Of a stretch of DNA of 64,000 nucleotides, positions 24,784 to 32,469 are shown piece after piece. How positions within the stretch are numbered: the first letter of the stretch is position 1; the number at the start of each line of letters is the position of its first letter. Origin of the DNA: Flammeovirgaceae bacterium (GTDB taxonomy: Bacteria; Bacteroidota; Bacteroidia; Cytophagales; Cyclobacteriaceae); contig CP054185.1 in assembly GCA_015180985.1 (NCBI GenBank), forward strand, positions 1,116,001 through 1,180,000, read 5' to 3'. Below the pieces are notes generated by a model. It was given only the letters and a program-made list of their open reading frames with translations, searched no databases and was not told the DNA's origin. The position numbers and the translations under genes were made by a program.

Positions 24784-26712
24784 ATGCTGATAACACCCGG
24801 ACCGCTGCTGGCCAAAATCAACAGTCCTGATGATCTGAAAAAACTCGATCAGGAAAAACTCGTTCAGCTTTGTGATGAGCTTCGGCACTTTATCATTGAT
24901 AATGTATCTATTTACGGAGGTCATTTCGGTGCCAGTCTTGGTGTAGTGGAGCTAACCGTTGCCCTTCATTATGTTTTCAATGCACCGTATGATCAGTTGG
25001 TATGGGATGTGGGCCACCAGGCCTACGGCCATAAAATACTTACAGGCAGGCGCAATGTATTTCATACAAACCGCTTTTATGGAGGTATATCGGGTTTTCC
25101 AAAGCGATCAGAGAGCATCTATGATGCGTTTGGCGTGGGTCATTCATCTACTTCGGTTTCGGCAGCGTTGGGCATGGCCGAAGCTTCAAAATACCTGAAA
25201 CTCGATAACAAACAACACATTGCGGTTATTGGTGATGGTGCTTTAACCGGTGGCATTGCCTTCGAAGGACTAAACAATGCAGGGGTTTCCAACACGAACC
25301 TGCTCATCATCCTGAACGACAATTGCATGTCGATTGACCCGAATGTGGGTGCACTTAAAGATTACCTTACCGATATCACAACCTCGAGAGCATACAACAA
25401 ATTAAAGGACGAAGTTTGGAACCTGCTGGGAAAACTATCAACCTTCGGAAAAAGCGCACAGGAGATTGTCTCCAAAGTGGAGAACGGAATTAAGTCAACG
25501 GTGCTGAGCCAGAGCAACCTGTTTGAATCACTTAACCTGCGGTACTTCGGCCCGGTTGACGGACACGATGTGAACCACCTGGTAGGTGTGCTCAACGATC
25601 TGAAAGAAATAAAAGGCCCTAAAATACTCCATTGTATAACCGTAAAGGGTAAAGGCTATGGTCCGGCCGAGAAAGGTAATGCAACTACCTGGCATGCCCC
25701 GGGCACGTTCGATAAAATTACCGGTGAAATCCATAAGAAAGTTCACGATTCACCGCAGCCCCCCAAGTACCAGGACGTGTTCGGCCACACCTTAGTTGAA
25801 CTGGCCAGGGCCAACGATAAAATTATGGGTATCACCCCGGCTATGCCATCAGGGTCATCCATGAACATCATGATGAAGGAAATGCCCAACCGGGCATTTG
25901 ATGTGGGCATTGCCGAGCAACATGCGGTTACATTTTCGGCCGGGCTTGCTACGCAGGGCCTGATACCGTTCTGTAATATCTACAGCTCGTTTATGCAACG
26001 AGCGTATGATCAGGTGGTGCATGATGTATGCATTCAGAACCTGCCCGTTAATTTCTGCCTCGACCGCGCAGGATTTGCCGGTGCAGATGGCCCTACTCAC
26101 CACGGTGCCTATGATATTGCCTACCTGCGGTGCTTACCCAACATCATCGTATCTGCTCCGATGAACGAAGCAGAACTCCGTAACCTGATGTACACCGCAT
26201 CGTTGCCGCGAAGCAAACAGGCCTTTGCCATCCGGTATCCGCGTGGGCAAGGGGTTATGCCCAACTGGAAAACACCTTTTGAAGAAGTGAAGATCGGAAC
26301 CGGGCGAAAGATCCGTGACGGAAAAGATCTGGCCATCCTTACCATTGGGCACATCGGCAATTATGCGGTAACAGTATGCGAAAACCTGGCGAAGCAGGGG
26401 CTGGATATAGCGCATTATGATTTGCGTTTTGTAAAGCCTTTAGACGAAGCGATGTTGCATGAAGTATTCACCACCTTCAAAAAAGTTGTTACCGTTGAAG
26501 ATGGCTGCATTCAGGGAGGGTTTGGAAGCGCGGTACTTGAATTTATGGCCGACCATCAGTACCAGGCGGAAGTTAAGCGCCTGGGTATACCCGACAGGGT
26601 TGTTGAACACGGTGAACAACTTGAATTGCATAATGAGTGCGGCTTCGGACCAGAGGGTATCCGGCAGGCTGTACTCCACATGCTTGAGCGCGTCAATACG
26701 CCTGTTGGATAA
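24784..26712 (+). CDS. dxs: 1-deoxy-D-xylulose-5-phosphate synthase
   Basis: Dxs condenses pyruvate and glyceraldehyde 3-phosphate, using thiamine diphosphate, to start the MEP isoprenoid pathway. The 642-residue protein has the N-terminal GGHFGASLGVVELTVALHYV and DVGHQAYGHKILTGRR, and the ThDP-binding motif VIGDGALTGG ... LNDNCMSIDP. FDVGIAEQHAVTFSAGLA contains the catalytic Glu, and FCLDRAGFAGADGPTHHGAY and RYPRGQG follow. TATCTTTG at 24689-24696 may be its -7 box. Its stop overlaps the start of the next gene by one base. Confidence 0.97.
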   Translation: MLITPGPLLAKINSPDDLKKLDQEKLVQLCDELRHFIIDNVSIYGGHFGASLGVVELTVALHYVFNAPYDQLVWDVGHQAYGHKILTGRRNVFHTNRFYGGISGFPKRSESIYDAFGVGHSSTSVSAALGMAEASKYLKLDNKQHIAVIGDGALTGGIAFEGLNNAGVSNTNLLIILNDNCMSIDPNVGALKDYLTDITTSRAYNKLKDEVWNLLGKLSTFGKSAQEIVSKVENGIKSTVLSQSNLFESLNLRYFGPVDGHDVNHLVGVLNDLKEIKGPKILHCITVKGKGYGPAEKGNATTWHAPGTFDKITGEIHKKVHDSPQPPKYQDVFGHTLVELARANDKIMGITPAMPSGSSMNIMMKEMPNRAFDVGIAEQHAVTFSAGLATQGLIPFCNIYSSFMQRAYDQVVHDVCIQNLPVNFCLDRAGFAGADGPTHHGAYDIAYLRCLPNIIVSAPMNEAELRNLMYTASLPRSKQAFAIRYPRGQGVMPNWKTPFEEVKIGTGRKIRDGKDLAILTIGHIGNYAVTVCENLAKQGLDIAHYDLRFVKPLDEAMLHEVFTTFKKVVTVEDGCIQGGFGSAVLEFMADHQYQAEVKRLGIPDRVVEHGEQLELHNECGFGPEGIRQAVLHMLERVNTPVG

Positions 26713-27479
26713 TGTTGCCTGTTTATTTCACCGATCAGGGTAAAGGGTTTCCGGTTGTATTTCTTCATGGCTTTTGTGAGACTAATCAGATCTGGCAAGG
26801 TGTTGTAGCTCACCTGCAGGATTCATGGCGCCTGCTGGCCGTTGATCTGCCTGGCTTTGGGAACAGCAAACTTTCAGCCGTGCCGGAATCACTTGATGAA
26901 ATTGCTGATGCAATCATCCAGTGGTTAGAATCAATCCGGGTTTCCAGGTGCATCGTATTTGGCCATAGCCTTGGTGGCTACATTACACTGGCTATTGCCC
27001 AAAAAAGACCAGACTTGCTGGCAGCATTTGGATTAGTACACTCCACAGCATATGCCGATACGGAAGAGAAAAAAGCTAACCGTAACCGCGTTGTTGAATT
27101 TGTTAAAGAGCATGGGGTTAATCCTTTCATTGAGTCATTTATCCCTCCGTTATTTGCCAATCTCCAACACCCCCGGATTGCCGAAGTTGTAAGCATGGGT
27201 AAGACAACTCCGCTGCAAACCCTTATTGCTTACACACATGCTATGCGCGACCGGCCCGACCGGACCGATCTGCTGGCTGACTTTAAGGGCAAGGTATTGC
27301 TGCTTGCCGGTGAACACGACCGCCTGATTTCGGTAGAGAGTATTGCCGAACAGGCTCAACGTTGTCAGCAACCTGTGTTTACTGTGCTTCAGGGTGTTGC
27401 GCACATGGGCATGCTGGAAGATGAGGCCGGAATCATTCGTGTGCTTAGGCTTTTTTTAGATAGCGTGGAGGATATTTAG
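26712..27479 (+). CDS. Alpha/beta hydrolase fold protein
   Basis: This 255-residue hydrolase has an oxyanion-hole HGF motif (VVFLHGFCET), nucleophile elbow FGHSLGGY with Ser86, acid in LLLAGEHDRL and catalytic His231 in GVAHMGMLE. Substrate cannot be inferred; esterase, haloperoxidase-like or MenH-like activities are all compatible. The start shares its first base with the dxs stop (TAATG), so it is translationally coupled to dxs, but a role in isoprenoid synthesis is not implied by its family. Confidence 0.85.
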   Translation: MLPVYFTDQGKGFPVVFLHGFCETNQIWQGVVAHLQDSWRLLAVDLPGFGNSKLSAVPESLDEIADAIIQWLESIRVSRCIVFGHSLGGYITLAIAQKRPDLLAAFGLVHSTAYADTEEKKANRNRVVEFVKEHGVNPFIESFIPPLFANLQHPRIAEVVSMGKTTPLQTLIAYTHAMRDRPDRTDLLADFKGKVLLLAGEHDRLISVESIAEQAQRCQQPVFTVLQGVAHMGMLEDEAGIIRVLRLFLDSVEDI

Positions 27480-27582
27480 CCCGCAAGGCTCAAATAGGCC
27501 GGAAAAGAGGCTGTTTTTTTGATTTTTTTACTAAAAGTGTATTAAATTGTGATGCTTTTGGCCTTTTGGAGGCTTGTCCTAC

Positions 27583-27612
27583 TTGTGAAGTGACGTGGCA
27601 ATTCTATATTTG
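27583..27612 (+). promoter_or_regulatory. Full-consensus Bacteroidota promoter (TTG-N19-TATATTTG)
   Basis: TTG at 27583-27585 and TATATTTG at 27605-27612 are separated by exactly 19 bases, a perfect match to the Bacteroidota sigma-70-type consensus. The start codon of the next gene lies 27 bases downstream. The 159-base gap after the hydrolase gene is otherwise featureless and AT-rich. Confidence 0.75.
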
Positions 27613-27638
27613 TAAGATATACTAAAACCAATACCCTT

Positions 27639-28388
27639 ATGGTGGAAGAACTTGTACGAGAATACGAACCATGGAACAGACTGGCACAAAACATCGCGTT
27701 TGGATGCTGGGCGCTTGCTTTACTGATTGTTCTCGGTCATATCGTTAAGCTGGGGATAACGAAGGACCCGAAGCTTAAATATGATTACATCAACAAGAGC
27801 GAGATTAATCTGCTGTGGATTGCCTCCATTATTCTTATTGTGGGTTGCTGCTTTTACGCCAACTCAAATATTGAGGAACTGAATGCCCTCTGGATATTTG
27901 TTAGGGTATTTACTACGGTTTCCATGGGGCTGATTGTTGCCCTGATTATTCAGAACCTGCTTAAGTTTTACTATCCCTTCTTTATTGAAAAACGCCTTAA
28001 AGCGCTGCGGTACCAACCGCGTATTTCGCCTAAAACCGGTAAGGCCATGAAGCTGCTCAGCGAAGAAGAAGAGGATGCTTACCTGGATGAAGGTATGCAG
28101 GCTGAAGAAAATGTTTTCTCCATTGATTATGATGTATGGAAAGATGAAGAAACAGGGTACATTAAAATTGAAAAATACGCAGGCCACCTACATGCTTTGG
28201 AATGCCCCGAGTGCAATTACCAGACATTTAAAGTGGTAAAAGAAGAGATTTTAAAAACACCTACGCCTACCGAAGAAGGTGAATTGTTAAAGCATTACCA
28301 GTGCACCTACTGCGGATACAAAGCCAAGAAAACAGTTACCCTTAAAACCTCCACCAAGTTTGAAGAGTCAACTGCGGCCACCGCTTAA
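27639..28388 (+). CDS. Membrane protein with C-terminal zinc ribbon
   Basis: This 249-residue protein has three predicted transmembrane helices (residues ~19-38, ~54-72 and ~88-108) followed by a cytosolic region. That region holds an acidic patch (LLSEEEEDAYLDEGMQAEEN) and a four-cysteine zinc ribbon: CPECNYQTFKV and, about 30 residues later, CTYCGYKAKKT. The family is not recognised by name; similar proteins occur in Cytophagales. The zinc ribbon could bind nucleic acid or protein partners (inference). It has its own strong promoter and terminator, so it is a single-gene unit. Confidence 0.75.
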   Translation: MVEELVREYEPWNRLAQNIAFGCWALALLIVLGHIVKLGITKDPKLKYDYINKSEINLLWIASIILIVGCCFYANSNIEELNALWIFVRVFTTVSMGLIVALIIQNLLKFYYPFFIEKRLKALRYQPRISPKTGKAMKLLSEEEEDAYLDEGMQAEENVFSIDYDVWKDEETGYIKIEKYAGHLHALECPECNYQTFKVVKEEILKTPTPTEEGELLKHYQCTYCGYKAKKTVTLKTSTKFEESTAATA

Positions 28389-28418
28389 AGCATAGATAAA
28401 CACAAAGTCAGTTAGTAG

Positions 28419-28451
28419 AACCCCGATGGAATCATCGGGGTTTCTTTTTTT
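28419..28451 (+). terminator. Rho-independent terminator after the zinc-ribbon membrane protein
   Basis: AACCCCGATG (28419-28428) and CATCGGGGTT (28433-28442) form a perfect 10-bp stem with a four-base loop, followed by TCTTTTTTT. The 3' part overlaps the last codons of the convergent small gene at 28450. Confidence 0.92.
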
Positions 28452-28704
28452 ATTGAATTTCAACCGGCAGTTTAATCTGGTCCGAATAAAATTTCATCCG
28501 GCTGTGGGAGGTGTCCAGTAGCGTAACCTTTTCAATACAGGCGTGCTTGTGGTTAACAAACACCTCTACAAAAAAATTATTAAGCAGGTATAAGTTTACC
28601 TTATAACCGTAGTAGCGAATGGCCATAACAAATGACCCATGCTCATAGAGCATTTTTACTTTCCGGTCAACCGGCCAGGTGTCAAATTCTGTGCAGGTAA
28701 TCAC
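28450..28704 (-). CDS. Small conserved Bacteroidota protein (84 residues)
   Basis: This is a cytosolic-looking 84-residue protein without signal peptide or membrane segment. The sequence has the pattern WPVDRKVKMLYEHGSFVMAI, YKVNLYLLNNFFVEVF and RMKFYSDQIKLPV, typical of a small conserved family in Cytophagales whose function is unknown. The start is GTG at 28704: the only in-frame candidate, since a stop (TAA) lies four codons upstream. It probably follows the dienelactone hydrolase gene in one transcript (46-base gap). Confidence 0.7.
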   Translation of the reverse strand: MITCTEFDTWPVDRKVKMLYEHGSFVMAIRYYGYKVNLYLLNNFFVEVFVNHKHACIEKVTLLDTSHSRMKFYSDQIKLPVEIQ

Positions 28705-28750
28705 CGAATAAACTTACAGAAAAAAAGTACGGGGTCAAATCAAACGGAGA

Positions 28751-29611
28751 TTACTTCAGTTTTTCTTTCAAGAATGCAATGGTTCTTGACCAGGCCAGTT
28801 GGGCCGCTTCGGCATTGTAGCGTGTAGGAGCCGTGTCGTTATTAAAAGCATGTTGCGCACCTTTGTATATGTGGATGGTGTAGCTGACACCGGCCGTTTT
28901 TAACGCTTCTTCGAATGCCGGTATGCCGGCATTAACCCGCTCATCCATTTCGGCATAGTGCAACAGTAAAGCCGCTTTAATTCTGGGAACATCGGTAACT
29001 TCAGGCTGGCGCCCGTAGTAGGGCACGGCTGCCCGCAGCGTGGGTACATGCACCGCCATGTTGTTGGTCATGGCACCGCCCCAGCAAAAACCAATGCACC
29101 CGAATTTACCGTTGCAGTCTTTACGGGTTTTCAGGTAATCAAAGCCCTTGGCAAAGTTGGTAATGGTTTTTTTTGCGTCCAGTTTTTGAAAAAGTTCACG
29201 GGCTTTGTCGGCATCTTCGGGCGTTCCGCCAAGGGGCGCCAGGGCATTGGGCGCAAAAGCTAAAAACCCTTCCAGTGCCATCCTGCGGGTTACATCTTCA
29301 ATATGCGGGTTGAGGCCCCGGTTTTCATGAATAACCATTACTGCGGCATATTTTCCTTTCTTTTTTGGCCGGGCCACATAAGCCTGCATTACATCGGTAT
29401 CAGCCCCTGCATAGTTAACATATTCGGTAAAGAGCCGGTCGTCCTGCAACGGAACGGTAGCGGCATGGGCATAATTCACTTCCAGCAGCGGCAGGGTAGC
29501 CATGGCGGCAGCCGTGCTGCCCGTAAGCAGGGTTAGTTTTTTAATGAATTCTTCGCGCGTAAGCGGTTTGTGCGTGTATTCATCAAACAGGTTAATGATG
29601 CGTTGATCCAT
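28751..29611 (-). CDS. Dienelactone hydrolase family protein, exported
   Basis: This 286-residue alpha/beta hydrolase of the DLH type has a catalytic Cys in GCIGFCWGG (~172), Asp in YAEMDERV (~223) and His in GAQHAFNND (~254). The N-terminal ~50 residues are a leader with LTLLTGSTAAAMATLPLLEV and an AHA cleavage-like site, suggesting periplasmic export. There is no twin-arginine pair before the hydrophobic stretch (KPLTREEFIKK), so Sec or a modified Tat route is uncertain. YghX-like homologues have the same layout. Physiological substrate unknown. Confidence 0.87.
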   Translation of the reverse strand: MDQRIINLFDEYTHKPLTREEFIKKLTLLTGSTAAAMATLPLLEVNYAHAATVPLQDDRLFTEYVNYAGADTDVMQAYVARPKKKGKYAAVMVIHENRGLNPHIEDVTRRMALEGFLAFAPNALAPLGGTPEDADKARELFQKLDAKKTITNFAKGFDYLKTRKDCNGKFGCIGFCWGGAMTNNMAVHVPTLRAAVPYYGRQPEVTDVPRIKAALLLHYAEMDERVNAGIPAFEEALKTAGVSYTIHIYKGAQHAFNNDTAPTRYNAEAAQLAWSRTIAFLKEKLK

Positions 29612-29737
29612 AAAATCTCGGGCTAGTACACGAGGTTATGTTTTTTTTGTTTACTCAGCTATTAAAATGTTTTGAGTGGCAGAAGAGTAAACTAATAGGT
29701 GCAAATCGTAATTATGCACCACTGGTTTGAATAGAAG

Positions 29738-29812
29738 GGTGGAAGATGGGACTCGAACCCACGACCCTCAGAACCACAATCTGATGCTCTAACCAACTGA
29801 GCTACGTCCACC
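29738..29812 (-). tRNA. tRNA-His (anticodon GTG)
   Basis: Read on the minus strand the sequence folds as a tRNA: acceptor GTGGACG/CTTCCAC (one C:T mismatch at position 6), D-arm AGCTCAGTTGGTTAGAGC, anticodon stem TCAGA/TCTGA around loop TTGTGGT with anticodon GTG, and T-arm with GGTTCGAGTCC. An encoded G lies at -1 opposite C73, as histidine tRNAs require. CCA is not encoded. It has its own promoter just upstream. Confidence 0.95.
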
Positions 29813-29839
29813 ATCATCCCGCCAAGGCGGGAAGGACGG

Positions 29840-29869
29840 CAAAGTTAGCCAGCTTGCTCAGAATTACAA
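29840..29869 (-). promoter_or_regulatory. Full-consensus promoter of the tRNA-His gene
   Basis: On the minus strand, TTG (29869-29867), 19 bases, then TAACTTTG (29847-29840) match the Bacteroidota consensus fully. The box ends 27 bases before the mature tRNA. The promoter starts 2 bases after the pyrC stop codon. The leader contains a small hairpin TCCCGCC/GGCGGGA (29817-29832). Confidence 0.75.
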
Positions 29870-29871
29870 AG

Positions 29872-31206
29872 TCACCGGTTAAAGGTAAGCCGCATGCCCT
29901 TCTGCGATTCGTTAAACGTACCCTGTGCATAAGCCAAATGTCCCGATACCCACGTATGCGTTACCTCTGAGCGAAAAGTGGTTCCTTCGAAAGGCGACCA
30001 GCCGCATTTAGCCAAAATATTGCTCTTTTCAACTTTCCAGGGGGCATCCGGATTAACCAGTACCAGGTCGGCAAAATAACCCTCCTTGATAAAGCCACGC
30101 TTTTCAACAGCAAATAGTAAAGCCGGGGCGTGGCACATTTTGTTCACGATCCAATCCAGCGAAACTTTCCGCTGATGATAAAATTCCAGCATGGCCACCA
30201 GGCTGTGTTGAACTAAGGGGCCACCGGAAGGTGCATTGAAATAAGAATTGTTTTTTTCTTCTATGGTATGCGGGGCATGGTCGGTAGCGATTACATCAAT
30301 CCGGTTTTCAAGCAGGGCCTGCCAAATAGCTTGCTGGTCGGCCACAGTTTTGATTGCCGGGTTCCACTTAATGAACATGCCCAGCCGATCGTAATCAGAA
30401 TCATTAAACCATAAGTGATGAATGCAGGCTTCGGCTGTTATTTTTTTACCGGTTATTGGGCCGGCATCAAACATCCTGGCTTCCTGGGCTGTAGAAATAT
30501 GCAGGATGTGCAGACGGGTGCCGTGCTTGCGGGCCAGTTCCATAGCAAGTGTTGATGATTTAATGCAACCTTCAGTGCTGCGAATTTTCGGGTGCAGGTT
30601 AACGGGAACCTGCTCACCATATTTTGCACGGTAATCTTCTGAATTTTTTCTGATAGTTGGCTCGTCCTCGCAATGCGTGGCAATGAGCAACGGCACATTG
30701 GCAAAGAACTGCTCCAATACCTTTGGATCATCTACCAACAAGTTGCCGGTTGATGAGCCCATAAAAATTTTCAACCCGCATACATTAGCCGGATTTGTGT
30801 TTAGAACTTCTTCCAGGTTGCTATCAGAGGCACCGATATAAAACGAATAATTGGCCAATGAATGCCGGGCGGCAATTTGATACTTATCCTCAAGGAGTTG
30901 TTGGGTAAAAACCGGTGGGTTGGTGTTGGGCATTTCCATGTACGAAGTAATGCCACCGGCAACAGCCGCTTTTGCTTCGGTGTAAATGGTGCCTTTATGG
31001 GTTAAGCCGGGTTCGCGAAAGTGCACCTGGTCATCGATAACTCCGGGCAACAGGTACTTGTTTTTTGCGTCAATAACGGCATCGGCCCGCAGGCTTTGCA
31101 AATCGCCTCCGATGCGTTCAATGAACGGACCTTTAATCAAAACATCACCCTGAACGACCTTACCTTCGTTAACTATATTTGCATTAACGATTAGTGTTGA
31201 TTTCAT
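29872..31206 (-). CDS. pyrC: Dihydroorotase (class I)
   Basis: This zinc amidohydrolase converts N-carbamoyl-aspartate to dihydroorotate in pyrimidine synthesis. The 444-residue protein has the metal site HFREPG (His62, with Arg64 for substrate), GGITSYMEMPNTNPP, the second metal region THCEDE and LHILHIST, and the catalytic Asp in VIATDHAPHTIEEK. Its closest relatives are Bacteroidota dihydroorotases (hydantoinase-like subfamily). The ATG at 31206 overlaps the possible first ATG of the divergent helicase gene. A TACCTTTG -7 box ends 5 bases before the start. Confidence 0.94.
   Translation of the reverse strand: MKSTLIVNANIVNEGKVVQGDVLIKGPFIERIGGDLQSLRADAVIDAKNKYLLPGVIDDQVHFREPGLTHKGTIYTEAKAAVAGGITSYMEMPNTNPPVFTQQLLEDKYQIAARHSLANYSFYIGASDSNLEEVLNTNPANVCGLKIFMGSSTGNLLVDDPKVLEQFFANVPLLIATHCEDEPTIRKNSEDYRAKYGEQVPVNLHPKIRSTEGCIKSSTLAMELARKHGTRLHILHISTAQEARMFDAGPITGKKITAEACIHHLWFNDSDYDRLGMFIKWNPAIKTVADQQAIWQALLENRIDVIATDHAPHTIEEKNNSYFNAPSGGPLVQHSLVAMLEFYHQRKVSLDWIVNKMCHAPALLFAVEKRGFIKEGYFADLVLVNPDAPWKVEKSNILAKCGWSPFEGTTFRSEVTHTWVSGHLAYAQGTFNESQKGMRLTFNR
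31174..31181 (+). promoter_or_regulatory. Possible -7 element of the DEAD-box helicase gene (TATATTTG)
   Basis: TATATTTG lies inside the first codons of the divergent pyrC gene, 39 bases before the helicase ATG at 31220. No TTG at the right distance is present. It would make the two promoters face outward across overlapping starts. Confidence 0.4.
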
Positions 31207-31211
31207 GGCGC

Positions 31212-31219
31212 CAAAGGTA
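31212..31219 (-). promoter_or_regulatory. -7 promoter element of pyrC (TACCTTTG), near-leaderless
   Basis: On the minus strand TACCTTTG is separated from the pyrC ATG by 5 bases (GCGCC). Transcription would start at or next to the ATG. No consensus TTG lies upstream. Confidence 0.5.
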
Positions 31220-32467
31220 ATGAAAGAAGTTTCATTTGCGGATTTGAAACTGAACCGGCAATTGCTGAACGCGGTAGCTGCCCTGGGCTATGAACAACCT
31301 ACTGAAATACAACGAAAATGTATTCCGGTAATTCTCTCCGGTCAACAGGTAATTGGCATTGCCCAAACCGGAACCGGAAAAACAGCTGCTTACCTGTTAC
31401 CGATTTTGATGAACGTAAAATTTGCGGCAGGTATTGAACCGCGTGCGCTTATTCTGGCCCCCACAAAGGAACTTGTTGTGCAGATTGCCGGGCATGCCCG
31501 GCAGCTGGCCGTACATACCGATTTGCGGATACTGGCCCTTTATGGCGGCATCGGGCCTAAAAGCCAAATTGAGGTACTTCAACAAGGAGTGGATGTTGTG
31601 GTAGCTACCCCGGGCAGGTTTATGGAGTTGTACCTAAAGGGAGAACTGCCCACTAAACAGATTAAAACCCTTGTTTTGGATGAGGCCGACCGGATGATGG
31701 ATATGGGGTTTATGCCGCAGTTGCGGAAAATTTTTGAGGTGATACCCCACAAGCGACAAAACCTGCTGTTCTCGGCTACATTTCCGGAAAAAGTTGAGCG
31801 ACTGGCCGCGGAATTTTTGGTATTCCCGGTGCGGATAGAAGTTTCGCCACCGGCAACTCCGGCTTCTCAGGTAACGCAGGTGTTGTATCAGGTTCCTAAT
31901 CTGAAATCGAAAATTAATTTTCTGGAATATTTACTTGGGCAACCGGAGTTTAGCCGGGTGCTGATTTTTACACGTACGAAAGAAAATGCCGATAATGTAT
32001 TTAAGTTTATTGAGCGGAAAAAACTGGGGCCCGTTCGTGTAATTCATTCCAACAAAGGCCAGAACAGCCGTATCAACGCGGTTAATGAATTTAAAACAGG
32101 TGCCTTGCGTGTACTGGTTTCTACCGATGTAACCGCCAGGGGCATTGATGTAACGCAGGTATCGCATGTAATCAACTTTGATGTACCAATTGTATATGAA
32201 GATTATGTGCACCGGATTGGACGCACCGGAAGGGCCTTTCAAACCGGTACGGCTATTACGCTGGCCACTGAAGCAGAAATTTATCACATCCGTAAAATCG
32301 AGTCGCTCATTCGCGAGCAGATACCGGTAAAGAAATTACCGGCTCAGGTGGTAATAGCCGAAACACCGAAGGAAGAAAAGCTGGCTATGGCCCGTGAAAT
32401 TGATCGGCAAAAGAAGAAAGAAGATCCGTTGTATAAAGGTGCTTTTCACGACAAGAAGAATGATTAA
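31220..32467 (+). CDS. DEAD-box ATP-dependent RNA helicase
   Basis: This RNA helicase of about 415 residues has the complete motif set: Q-motif with YEQPTEIQ, motif I AQTGTGKTA, Ia PTKELVVQI, motif II VLDEADRMMDMGF, motif III SATFP, motif V VSTDVTARGIDV and motif VI HRIGRTGRA. A short Lys-rich tail ends the protein; there is no long C-terminal RNA-binding domain. It resembles RhlE-type helicases used in ribosome assembly or cold adaptation. The start could be 31205 (overlapping the pyrC start) or 31220; the latter fits the usual N-terminus MKEVSFADLKL better. Confidence 0.93.
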   Translation: MKEVSFADLKLNRQLLNAVAALGYEQPTEIQRKCIPVILSGQQVIGIAQTGTGKTAAYLLPILMNVKFAAGIEPRALILAPTKELVVQIAGHARQLAVHTDLRILALYGGIGPKSQIEVLQQGVDVVVATPGRFMELYLKGELPTKQIKTLVLDEADRMMDMGFMPQLRKIFEVIPHKRQNLLFSATFPEKVERLAAEFLVFPVRIEVSPPATPASQVTQVLYQVPNLKSKINFLEYLLGQPEFSRVLIFTRTKENADNVFKFIERKKLGPVRVIHSNKGQNSRINAVNEFKTGALRVLVSTDVTARGIDVTQVSHVINFDVPIVYEDYVHRIGRTGRAFQTGTAITLATEAEIYHIRKIESLIREQIPVKKLPAQVVIAETPKEEKLAMAREIDRQKKKEDPLYKGAFHDKKND

Positions 32468-32469
32468 AG

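Noticed and set aside
31205-31219. Helicase start at 31205
   Set aside because: It would overlap the divergent pyrC start codon and its -7 box. The ATG at 31220 matches the usual family N-terminus better. The longer form is still possible.
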